A stretch of 64,000 nt of DNA, from the NCBI RefSeq assembly GCF_023278565.1, contig NC_064673.1, positions 3,782,001 through 3,846,000 of the forward strand, read 5' to 3'. Source of the stretch: Colletotrichum lupini. Taxonomy: Eukaryota > Ascomycota > Sordariomycetes > Glomerellales > Glomerellaceae. A model generated the notes under the pieces. The model worked only from the letters and a program-made list of their open reading frames with translations. It ran no database searches and was not told where the DNA came from. Each line of letters begins with the position of its first letter. Position 1 is the first letter of the stretch. Shown here piece by piece: positions 11,062-22,681 of this stretch. A program made the position numbers and the translations under genes.

Positions 11062-13005
11062 TTATTTAAAAAGGTTAATATCCCCTTTACTTATCTTAAC
11101 TTCGTATATATATTACTATTTATATACTATTTATACTAATTATTATAAATTCTTATTAAAAAAAAGAAAAAGTAAACGCTAAAACAATCGGGGTTAATTA
11201 GGTACGCCCGCTCCCTTACCCCGCTTATATTATATATAAAGTACTTAATTTAAAAACCGAGTATTATAATTAGCTAAGTTAATAATTTATAACCCCTAGT
11301 TCGCTCTTTTATTTAATACTTTTTTAAGATTTAATATACGTTATATGGAGTATACTACGTAGAACTATTTTTATAAGGATATAATAAGTACTTAGTGCTA
11401 TTATTACTTTATTACTACTCTTAAGTATTATATTAATAGTATTTTAAGTTCTTAAGTTTATAGAATATATCATATAAACTTTTTAAAGTACTATACTCGC
11501 TTTAAATAATAACGTTTACGATTTAGAAGTTTATTATTTTATTATTACTCTATTATTACTATTACTTAAGTTATTAATATTACTTTATAGTTTTAATAAA
11601 CTTATTAAATTATTATTAGTAATACGTAGAGAGTACTTAAGTACGTTAATAAAGAGGCCCGCTCGACCCGCGTTATTAATAATAATAATAAAGTAGTTAT
11701 AAGCTCCTCTCGTACTACGTCTTCGTTTTATAATAATATAATAATTATACTACTTTATACTATTTATAATAAAGTACGCTACTTAAATAATATCCTAGCT
11801 AGTATATAGTCGCCCCGCTTGCGCTCTATATTCGTAGCTAATTATTTATAGATTTATTAATAATAAGGAGATTATTTTTTTTATAATAACCCCGAGGATA
11901 ATAACTAAGGCGGCCCTTCTATATATAAGGGCAGTCCTCTTATACATTATAAAGATTAGAGAAACGGTTCGTAATTAGCGTATTTATATTACTTAACTAT
12001 AGCTATATAGCCCCCCTTTTCTTTTTATTAATAGCTAGTTCGCTACGTTATTAGGCTTATTAAGAGCTAAGGTACGTTATTTAATTAAAACTCGTTCTTT
12101 ATATATACTAATTAACGTTACGTTTTTAATATACTTAGCTAGTTCTTATGTATTTTCGTTATTATTATATTCTTTTTATTAAATTAGGTATTATCGCCTC
12201 TTTTTTAGCCCTCTATATTATATAATATTTTTTATTTTATAAAGTAGCTCTTTATTTATATCTTGAATAAATAAGGACTTCTAAAGGGCTTTTTCGTAAT
12301 ATTAATACGACTTAAATAAAAATATATAAAATATATTATATATTTTCCCCCTAATAAAGTAATCCGCCGGGGCCGTACCGTGTATTACGTATTAAGGAAA
12401 ACTAAGTATAATACGCTCTATACCTAACTACTAATTAAAATAATTAACTAACTTAATTATTATCTCCCTTTTATTAATTCCTAACCTTTTACTACTTATT
12501 TATAAAGCAAGCTTTACTTATTTTAATATATATAAGACCTCTTAGTACTAGCTTGCGTAAGTAGCTAAGTCTAATATAATCTATTCTTTTATATAAGTAT
12601 TATTATTACCCGGGGGGTCTTATAAAAGCTATTTAAAGCGCTAGCTTATTATTTTAACCCTATATACTTCCGGCCCGTTTATTATAATTATTATAACTAA
12701 GTTAGCGTTAATATACCGGATTTTAACGTCCGTATTAGCCCGGCTATTTATAGCGTTCGTATTATTACTTAACTAAATTCCGTATTATTAAAAAGTACTT
12801 TACTAATCCTCGGGCGTATTTATATTAACTATAATAACTATAGCGTCGAGCTAGCCGAGGGCGCCTAGCCCGAGAGGGGCAGACTTATTAACAGGTATTT
12901 TTAATAAAATAGGTTCTCGTTAAGGTAGTATTTTAACTAGCTAACCTCTTAACTAGTTATCTAACTAACTATCTAAATAGTAATTTATACATTAATAAGT
13001 TTATT

Positions 13006-13077
13006 TAGTAAATTTATTTAGTAAATTTGTTTAGTAAATTTATTTAGTAAATTTATTTAGTAGATTTATTTAGTTTA
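13006..13077. repeat. 13-bp tandem repeat, five to six copies
   Basis: Successive near-identical copies of a 13-bp unit (tttatttagtaaa) differing by single bases (one g for a, one g for a in the last unit). It lies in the domain-free 3' part of the outer Gypsy element. Confidence 0.85.
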
Positions 13078-14492
13078 AATAGAGAGTAGCTTTAGGTAAT
13101 ATTAAAAGTAATAAAAATAAAAAAAATCTTTACGAGCTCTAAAAAATAGTAAATATTAGCCTATTTAGCCCTTTTTTAAAAAACCTCTACGTTGCTATTA
13201 AAGTTTAGAACCTCTATAGTTAAGGGCCGCCTCTAACTATTACGGCCGACTATTATAACTAACTATTACGGCTAACTTTTATTATTAACCTTTTCAACTA
13301 GCGCCGCTATAAAGTAACTTACCTATCCTAAATTAAATAGTAGTTTTCGTATTAAAATCACTATATTACGTTAAGTGCGTACTTAGGATATATTACGCAT
13401 ATTATATAATTAAAAAGTATACTATATTGTATAATTTCCCTTAAAAGCATAATCCCGTTAAGGTCGATCTTTTATACTTATAAAGCCGGAAAAAAACTAC
13501 TATATATTATATATTTTATATTATATTAGTACGTTTAGTTAATAAGTAACCCCTACTATTCTAACTATTAATTTAATTTTAAATAAGCTTAGATATTTAT
13601 TAGCTAACTTCTAACTAGGACACTACTTTTTAATATTTTTTTTAATAATAATACCTAGTTATTTACTTTATATAATATATCTATCTTAGCTTTATTAACT
13701 TATTACTTATACATTTTACGTACTTTTTATATAAAAAGTCGTAGGGCTTTTTAATTAGCTCGTAATCGGGCTATACGCTCTTTAACTAAAATATTCTATA
13801 TATTATCTCGAGTCCCCGTTAAAATTAATATAAAATATATAAATAAAAACCTAAATAGGGCCTTAGTAAGCGCTTTACGGATTACTAAGTACTAGGCGTT
13901 ATTATATATAAACTTAGCTAAGTAAAGACGCTATATCTAATTTAATTAGTCCTAAGTATAAAAATAATAAAAGTATTATTCTAAATATTAGTTTTATTAT
14001 TCTATTTAACTATCCGTTTATAAATAACACGTAGTACTAAGACGCCTTTTTACTACTAAGAAGTAATAGAAATAAGTTTAAAACTTATTTATAAATAACG
14101 ACCCCCTATTAAAAACGATCTTTTTAAGTATTTTAAACTTAATAAAAATCTTTATAAATAAAAGGTTGACGAATCCCTAGGTTATAAAGGTCGTTTTTAT
14201 AATAATATAAACGCTATACTTTATAAATCGGTTTATTATAACGAGTATTATATTATAGAAGTACTTTTTATTTAATATAATTAATATAAGTAAGCCCGTA
14301 ATAAAGTCTAGTAATATTTCTTATTATAACTTAACTAGAGTAAATAGGGGGTATAATAAGCTATATAGTTTATAATAATAAGGCTTTATTCGCTAGTATA
14401 TTATATAAATATTAATATAACTTTTTATATCCTTATTTATTTTATTTTAATAATAGTAACGTTTTAGTAATACTATTATTTACTTTATATTA

Positions 14493-14548
14493 ACGTATAT
14501 AATAAGCGAGCTACCTAGATAAGCGAGCTACCTACCCAATCGCGACTA
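14493..14548 (+). repeat. Left terminal inverted repeat of the Tc1-mariner element
   Basis: About 55 bp. It contains an internal direct duplication of aagcgagctacct (two copies separated by agat). The inverted partner is at about 22627-22681, with RIP-type differences (acct versus actt). Confidence 0.8.
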
Positions 14549-15881
14549 TATTATATTTATAACTAAAAAGTAGTACTTAGAAAAGTAATTTAATTAAAAC
14601 TATTTAGTATCCTCTTCTTTAAATATTTCTTTAGCGATTTAATATATTTATATATTATAACTAGTATTTTTATAAATACTATATCGTTATTAACCCGTCT
14701 TAGTCCTTAACTAATAACTACTACTTCAATACGTTTTTTCCTTAATCTAAGTTATTACCTCTTTTTATAACTAAAGGTCTTTCTTATTAGCTACTATAAG
14801 ACTTCTTTTTTATTTAAGACGTATTTTCTTAGCCCTTTTACGTTAGCTAAGTAAGTTATTCTCCTCTTAAAGGATTTAATACTCTAACTTTAATAAGGTA
14901 ATTTAATATATAAATCCTCGCGCCCCTTTTAATAAATACTTAATAACTTTAATAATTAAAATTAAGGAGCTATTTTAATAATAGGTAATTCGAGTTTTAA
15001 TAAGTTACGATTATAATAATACTTTTATTAAGTTATTTAGTATTTAAGAAATCTAAGCTAGTAGTATTATTAAGAAGGATCCTAGAGGTATTAGAGTATA
15101 TAACTTTATATTAAGCTTAAATAGTATACTCTTTATATTTAAAAATATAAGCCCGGCTCTTCTAAATCCTCCCTAAATATTTCTTTTTATAATTGCTTAC
15201 GTAAATACCCTATAAAATATAAAAAAGAAGTCCTCCTTTATAATATAAGTATTACCCCGTCGTATTTTTTCTTTAATTTCTTAGCTATATACCGTTTTTA
15301 AAGGCCTAAAATATTTAATATTTAAGGGCTATAGTAAATAAGACGAATAAGCCAGTATATAAAGGGTAATAATATTATTCTCTTTATAATATAACTTAAA
15401 ATCTATAAAGTAGTGACTTTTATATCCGTTAATAATAAGGAGGTAATATCGACTTTTTATACGTAGTTTTATATACCTTTTAAAGTATTTTACCTAATCT
15501 AGGCCTCTTTTATTTATTATCTGGCCGTTTTTAAACATTACGATAACTTAATTATATAGTAAACCGGATTCTATATATTAAATAGAGAGGTAATATTTAC
15601 TTATAATAATAATATATAGCGGGACGCTATAGCCCAACGAGCTAATAACCTAAATAACTATAACTTATTTATAATTACTAAGCTATATTATTTTTATATT
15701 TAAACGCCTTTTTATACTCGTAATAACTATTTTAAATATAATTTAGTTTATTATAAAACTAGTCTCGTTAAAGTTATAAATATTAAACTTTATAATACCG
15801 TATTTTACGATTATATTTATTATAAAGTAAAACTACGCGTTTATTATATCTAGGTCTTTATATTAAGCCCTTTTATAATTA

Positions 15882-16104
15882 TGTTACGAAAGGGAACTCG
15901 AGGCAGGTCGGAACGCTACTATATTAACCTAATTAACTAAAGACTTAACGTAAAGAGGGAAAAAATAGAATAGTAAGTAGAAGCTAGTAGGCTGGCCCTT
16001 TGGGCCCAGCGGTCTAGCTCGTTACGTAATTACTAAGAGCTTAGCCTCGTAGCCTAAGGCTGAGCCACAGGGCCCACAGGGCCCTAATACCTATTATTAT
16101 AATA
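15882..16104 (-). repeat. Left LTR (3' LTR) of inner Gypsy element
   Basis: 223 bp, highly similar to 21981-22203 (shared ggctggccctttgggcc and gttacgtaa). The outer end reads canonical tgttacgaaa; the inner end is RIP-altered (ataata instead of gtgaca). Confidence 0.92.
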
Positions 16105-19100
16105 TTACCCCCCCCTCTATACTAGAGGGCGCTATCCGTAGCGCTAAAAAAATAAACCTCTAAATTACCCCTTATTTTAGCGAATCTATAGCCGTAATTA
16201 CTATTATTATATTATCGTCCTCCCTTAGTAATAGCGAATCGCTAGTTATAGTAGCTTCTATTTATATATCTAAGTTTTATAGCGGGCCCTTAGTAATTAA
16301 GTATTAGTAATAAAACGCCTAGAGCGCTACTAATATATATTTAAAGCTCTCTATATCGTACTAAGTTAGATCTATATCGTACCCCTTCTAATCCGCCTAG
16401 TACTATAGTTTTCCCTTATATAAGCGTAATTTAACGACCTCTAAGACCTCGTACTCCGGTTTACCGTTATTATTAGTAATCGATAGCGGCGGGTCTTAGT
16501 TCTACTTAAGTAGTAAGTCGTTAGTAACCTTTCTTAGCTTACTTAAGTAAAAGACCGGGTATACTTAGCTATTTACTAGTAGTTTTATAATCTATATACC
16601 CCCCTATCCGGTATTAATAATAGGCTATAGCCCGGCCTATAGCTATTATAGTTTATTTGCGTTAGCGGACTTTTAATACGAGGTATTAATAAAGACCCGG
16701 TCTCTTAGCTTTAGGTCGTCCGGGCGCTAGCGGCGGTTAGTATACCTCTTATATTATACTTAAGCGACTTTTATATTACCCTTAGTAGTTTCTTAGGCCT
16801 CGTATATCCCTTAGGCTATACGCTAGGCGTTAGTACGGTTTAGCTTTTCTTTTATAAAGCTAAATTAGTAAGTTTATTTAGACTAGTTAAAAAAGAGCCG
16901 TAGTTAATAACCGAATTCTATTTTATATAATAATAGCCCTATAGTCTCGCTAAGCTAGGTAATATAAGTAAAGTCGACTACGGGTAGTATATTACTCTAG
17001 TTATCTTAGTATTAATTAACTAATAGTCTTAACTACTATAAGATATACTAGTTTAGTACCTCTATCTAGCCGTCTATTTAGGGGTAGTTAGCCGTCGATA
17101 GCTATAGCTTAACCCCGTAGATCTTATAAAGTTCCCCCTAGAAATTAGAAATAAATTAGGGGCCTCGGTCTAATATAATAGTCTTTAATAAGCTAAAGAT
17201 AGGTAGCACCTGTTTATAAAACATTCGGCTTATATTTTTCGCTATAGTAGTTTTATAATAAAGAATAAATATCGCCCTCTTGCCCAGGCGGTCTACTACT
17301 ACCTAAATATTATCGAATTCTTTTTAATTAGTAGGGATAGTTATAAAGTCGGTAGAAATGTGCTACTACGGGTAGTCGGGTACTAAAAGTAGCCTTAGCT
17401 CCCCCGGGGGCTTATTGCGCGGCTTTTATAATCGGTAATAAGTATAGTAGTTCCGTACGTACTAGTAGGCATTTACTATTAGGCCCGGCTAGTAGTATTA
17501 CTACTTAATTATTTTTATAACCTTATTACGCTCTAGGTAAGCGAGGAGCTTTTGCTTATAAACCTCGTAGATAACTATAATATAAAGGTTCTCTTCCTTA
17601 AGCACTACGAGCTTCCCGTCTATTACTAATAATCCATCGTTTTAAATAGACTAGCGCTCGCGCCCTTTAGCCGCTAGCGCTCATATTAGTACGAGGGACG
17701 CTATAATAAGGTCTTTATTAAGCTTTAGAATCTTTTTTACTAATAAATACCCCTAGAGCTCGTCTTTTAATAAGAGCGAGCTAATTATAAGCTATAGTTA
17801 ATTAACTACGGCGCTTAATAGTACCCATAGCTCCGCTACGATATTAGGGGATAATAGTCCTAGTAATAAGAGGACTAAGGTCTTATTAGCCTCCTTTAGT
17901 ACTTACTAAGTACGGATGTCCTCTATTTTTTATAATAGGGCGTTAGTTAGTACGTTCTCTTTCCCTAGGCAGTAATAGATCTAAAAGTTAAAGTCCGCTA
18001 GCGTACTAGCTTAGTAAGCTTATTATAGGTTAAGTAGGCGCTTAGTTATAAAGAATAGTAATAGCTAATAGTTTATAATAACGTCGAACTTATACTTATA
18101 GCTTATAAGCTCCGCGCGCTATTTTTCTAAGTATAGTATTATTATTAGTATTTCTTTATTATAAATAGCGTAGTTAAGCTCTGCGCCGCTTATTGTTTTT
18201 AAGTAAAAAGTTATTAAATATTATAACCCGTTATCTTCTTATTATTATAGTAGCGCTCCGGCGTATACTAAGTTAAAAGCGTCGGTTTCTAACTACGTTA
18301 GTAGCTCTAGTTTAAAATAATAGAGGATTAGTACCGACGTTAGCGCTAGCTTTATAGCTTTAAAGGCCGTCTCGTAGTCGGCGCTAAAGTTAAAAAGAAC
18401 TCCCTTATTTATTAGTCTCGTAAGGGGCCTAACTAAGCGGCCGTAATCCCTTATAAATCTCTTATAAAAGTTATAAAACCCGAGGAAAGACTAGATACCC
18501 TTAAGTAATATAAGTAGCTTTTAGTCTTTAATTATAGAGACTTTCTTTTTATTAGGCTATATACTTTTTATAAAAACTATAAAGCCTAGGTACTTTATAA
18601 AAGTAATACTAAATTTATACTTCTTAATATCTACTTATAAGCCTGCTTTCCGTAAGCGGTCTAGCACTTTAGTAACGTGCTCCTAGTACTAGAGGGGGTC
18701 GTCTAAAAAGATTAGAATATTATTTATATATACTATATAGAAATTATCTAGGTACTCTATTAGTATCTCGTTTATATATTATTAGTATATAGTAGGCCCG
18801 TTATAGAGCCCGAAGGGCACTACTTTATACTTATATACCCTATAGTAGGTTCTAAACGTCGTTAAGTCCTCGGAGGCTAGGTCGAAACGAATGCGGTAAA
18901 AGGCCTACTTAATATCTAGTTTAATAAATACCTTTACCCTACTTAGCCGCACAAGGGTCTCGTTAATAAGTAGTAATAAGTAGCGGTCTTTTTTTATAAC
19001 CTTATTTAGCTTACGGAAGTTAATATAGAAGCGCAAACTACTATCGTGCTTTTTTATAAATAGCGTCGGCGACGCAAAAGGAGCATTACCTAGCTCGATA

Positions 19101-21980
19101 AATCCCTTCTATAAGTGCTCTAGTAAATAGGCTTTTATAGCCTTTAGCTCCGGTACTAACTATTTATATAAAGGGTAATAAGTTAGCTTCTCTTTATTAC
19201 TATTTAAGAGCTCGATTTTATAATTATACGGCCTATAAGGTATAAGTATATCGCTAGCCGCTTTACTAAAGACGTCGGTCTAGGGCCGTAAGTACTTTAG
19301 TAAGTTAATTATTATAAAGTCGTGAGTAACCTAGTCGTTATTATATAAGGGGTCCGCCTCCTCCTTCTTATTTTTTATAATACGGTCTAGTTTATAAAGT
19401 AATATAGAGCCTATTTCGACGTCGTTCTGCCTTAGGTTCTTTTTAAATATAAGAGTACTAATAAAGGTAATATTTATTTATAACGCTACTAAGTATAGTT
19501 TTTACTATCTAACCCTCTTTATGGGGGCGATAGTAGTACTATTAAGGGCGCGTTCTATCTTCCTTATATCCTTAGCCTTATCTAACCGCTATATTTAATA
19601 AGCTATCGTCTTTAGTAAGTATAATAATATCTTAATTAGCGTGCCCTTCGCCCGCTACTACTAGAGCTTTTAATTATAGCGGGTTATATCTATCTTAAAT
19701 AAGTCCTATTAGCGGTCGGCGTCGATTTAGTATTATATATTAATAACTTCCGGAGTATATAAGTCCTCGATATCCCTAATAATAGTAAAGGGCATCTCTT
19801 ATAATAGTAAGTCCTTAGGCTATATTAGCCGTTAGTAGCGAATATTAGGGTTTACCTTATAGTATTCGAACTACTTCTACCCTAGGATTAGGTCGTAGCG
19901 ACCCGTGTTAAGCTAAAGGAGGGGTGCTTTTAAAAGGACCCGTCGATTAATATATAGGTTAGCAGTTTATACTACGCTAATATTATCTAATCGCTCTTTA
20001 TTAAACCCGGTAGTAGGGATTGGGCATAGTAATTTATAAAATAGGGCCGCGTAAAACTATTATAATAAAGGGGTTACGCGGTTATTTATAAATCCGTACT
20101 TATTAGCTCCCGTATTAAATAAGGCTCTTAGGCAAATTCTATATCTATTAAATACTAATATAAGCTCTATTTTAAGGGGCTAACTCCCTACGAGATCCTA
20201 TAGGTTTACTAAATTAATTACTAATCTTCTATCCTTTTTATACGTATCCCCTAGTTAGGAGTTTACTTTTACTAAGGGGTCTAGTTTTCTAAACCCGACT
20301 CTATTTTAGCAGGGCCCGTAGTAGTATTAATAACGGCTATAGTAATCTTTAGCTTCTTAGGGTAGTCCTTAGAGATATATCCGGTATTATTATGAACGAA
20401 GTAAGCGCTACTATCCTTAAGTTTTTAATATAAAGCTTTAGGGATTATCTTACGGGTAGAGGTACGACCTTAGTTCTATTTAGTACCTCTAGTACCTTTA
20501 TTATTTTTATTATTTTTATTATTTTTATTACTTCTACCCGAGGTCTAGCGAGTCTAATTAAAAGCCTTAACCGCGCGGTCTTTTATAAAAAGGGGCTATA
20601 TTACGTTAGCTAGCTAGGTAACGTACTTAGTATATTTTTAAAAAGTAGCCGTATTATCTAAGTACTTTAATATAGCCTAGTTACGAAGATATATAGGTAG
20701 CTTATTATAAAAACGGCGCTTTTACTAGGACTTTAGAAGCTTATTAATACGCACGAGCTTAGCGAATATAGAGCGCTTTTAGTAAACGTTTTTAAACGTA
20801 ATCGTAAGTATATTTAGCTTATAACTAGCGTTATTTATAGTAGTCGGGCTAGTATAAGTTAACTTAAGCTTATAGAGTAGCTACTCGGCCATAGTAATCT
20901 CGTTAAAGGTTAGTAATAAGTATATAAACTCCGTAGCGCTATTTCTAATTTTATTAATAATATACTCTAAGTAGTACCTATCTATACTATAGTTAGCGTT
21001 CTCTAAGCGCTTTATAATATACTAGAGCTAATAGTCGAACTTAAGGCTAGTATTATTACTTATAAAAATAGGCACGTTAAGTATTTTTTAAGAGCCGTAG
21101 GTAATAAGATAGGACAAGGCTAGAGTAATCTCGCGGCTATTTTATATCTCTAAGCATACTAGCCGCTATTTTAGCGTACTAAGGGTAGCGGTATCCTAAA
21201 TAGAGCTAGCCTAGGAGCCGTTCTTTAATTACTCTAGCCTTTTAGCTATAGCTATATTACTAATATAGGCTTAGGTAAGGGCTTCCTTCGTAATACGGAG
21301 CTCTATAATAGTAATACGCATAAGGTCGAGGTTTTTATAAGTTATTACGTATAGGTACTTAGTGCTATTACTTAGCTAGCCGATAACGGACGCTAGGACC
21401 TGCTCTAATTAGTACTAAGCGATGCGTATTTTTAATTACTATTCGATCTACTTAAGCAAGGTCTTTCCGTCGTTTTTAAAGTATAGCTCTTAAATAAGGT
21501 CGAGGTTAATATATTACTTAGTATTCTTTTTAAAAAAGATATCGTTACGGATATAAATAGGCGAGGTAAGCTAGTTAGCTACGTTACTAAAGTACGCTAA
21601 GTAATCGGCCTAGGTAATAGAGGGTAAGAAGCGCTCTATTAACTAGTTAAATAGCGCGACCTCTAGGTCGATAACCGGGAGCTTAGTACCTTTATTAGGG
21701 CTTATAACGCTCTATCGGGACTTATAAAAGTAGTAGCTCTATTAAAAACCGTTAGTACGAAAGGAGACCTAGCCTCCCTAGCTATGTCCTCTAACTATTA
21801 TATCTAATAAAGGGGGTATATATTTAGAGGGTATTAATTATACTACTTACGCGCGATTAATTTAACTAGCTATCGCTCAGCTCTCTTATACGCTTTCTTA
21901 GTAAAAGTAGCTAGTAGTTAATTAATTAAGATATTATCGTTCTATTTTTAAGAAATAGTTAATTAAGTAACGTTAAGTAG

Positions 21981-22203
21981 TATTATAAAAGGGAACTCGA
22001 GGTAGGTGGGAACGCTACTATATTAACCTAATTAACTAAAGACTTAACGTAAAGAGGGAAAAAATAGAATAGTGGGCAGAAGCTAGTAGGCTGGCCCTTT
22101 GGGCCTAGCGGTCTAGCTCGTTACGTAACTACTAGGAGCTTAGCCTCGTAGCCTGAGGCTGAGCTATAGGGCCCACAGGGCCCTAGTGCCCACTACCGTG
22201 ACA
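21981..22203 (-). repeat. Right LTR (5' LTR) of inner Gypsy element
   Basis: 223 bp. The inner end is RIP-altered (tattataaaa against tgttacgaaa in the left copy), while the outer end ccgtgaca is unaltered. Together the two copies show the ancestral TG...CA termini. Confidence 0.92.
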
Positions 22204-22626
22204 ATTATACTTATAAAAAGATTGCGTCCGGAGCTATAGTTAGCGCTTAATAAAGTTAAAAGCCTAGCGCTTTTTAATAAGGGGCGCGTCGTAATTAGCG
22301 AGTAATTAATTAATTATATTTTTTATATTACTAATACGGGGAGGAAACGATCGGGAATTTAAGTTAAGAATATACTTAACTAGCTTCTCTTTTTTAAATA
22401 TAATTAATTTCTACCAGTTTAGTATAATATTTTATCGTATAGGTATGCTTTTTAAACAGGTACTTAAGGTCCTAAAAAGGACTAAATAGATCTTAGTTAT
22501 TACTTAAATACTTAGTTTTAGGGTTTTTTTAATAGCTTAGATCGCTAAGTTTAACTAAGTTTTTTTAGTTTATAATATTATAATTATATTATAACGTTGC
22601 GTAAGGTAAAAAATAAAAAATAAGAA

Positions 22627-22681
22627 AGTCGTAGTTAGGTAAGTAGCTCGCTTATCTAAGTAGCTCGCTTATTATATACGT
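22627..22681 (-). repeat. Right terminal inverted repeat of the Tc1-mariner element
   Basis: Inverse of 14493-14548 with the same internal duplication (agtagctcgcttatct then agtagctcgcttat), ending in tatatacgt next to TA. Confidence 0.8.

Larger units (their letters stand above)
15882..22203 (-). mobile_element. Inner Gypsy-type LTR retrotransposon, RIP-damaged
   Basis: 6322 bp with 223-bp direct LTRs (15882-16104; 21981-22203) and a target duplication ATTA (15878-15881; 22204-22207; five bases AATTA if the last LTR base is counted). Read on the minus strand, gag/pol runs from right to left: a degraded zinc knuckle near 20420-20380 (C-x2-C-x4-H-type, H now changed), protease ALFDTGA as ALFNTGA at about 20125, RT at about 18960-18690 (KLDIK*AFYRIR, SEDLTTFRT, YKVVPFGL, YINNILIF), and integrase at about 17330-17130 (DRLGKRAIFIP, LDRGPQFIS). 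A minus-strand purine tract AGAGGGGGGGG adjoins the left LTR. It is much less AT-rich than the elements around it, so probably younger. Confidence 0.9.
14493..22681 (-). mobile_element. Fot1/pogo-type Tc1-mariner DNA transposon, RIP-inactivated, split by a Gypsy insertion
   Basis: Terminal inverted repeats start acgtatataataagcgagct at 14493 and mirror at 22681, flanked by TA duplications (14491-14492; 22682-22683). Removing the inner 6.3-kb element leaves about 1.86 kb, the normal size for Fot1-like elements. Minus-strand coding between 15881 and 14800 matches the DDE_1 transposase: the first acidic block as FNIYNFNETSF (family Y-N-FDETGF), then SVPLYIII, KYYLS, and MFKNGQIINKRGLD, equivalent to the family block containing the second acidic residue. 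Asp-to-Asn in the first block fits a GAC/GAT-to-AAC/AAT RIP change. Numerous stops show it is dead. Confidence 0.85.

Noticed and set aside
13006..13077. CRISPR-like array
   Set aside because: The repeats are head-to-tail 13-bp units without spacers, a minisatellite; the organism is a fungus.
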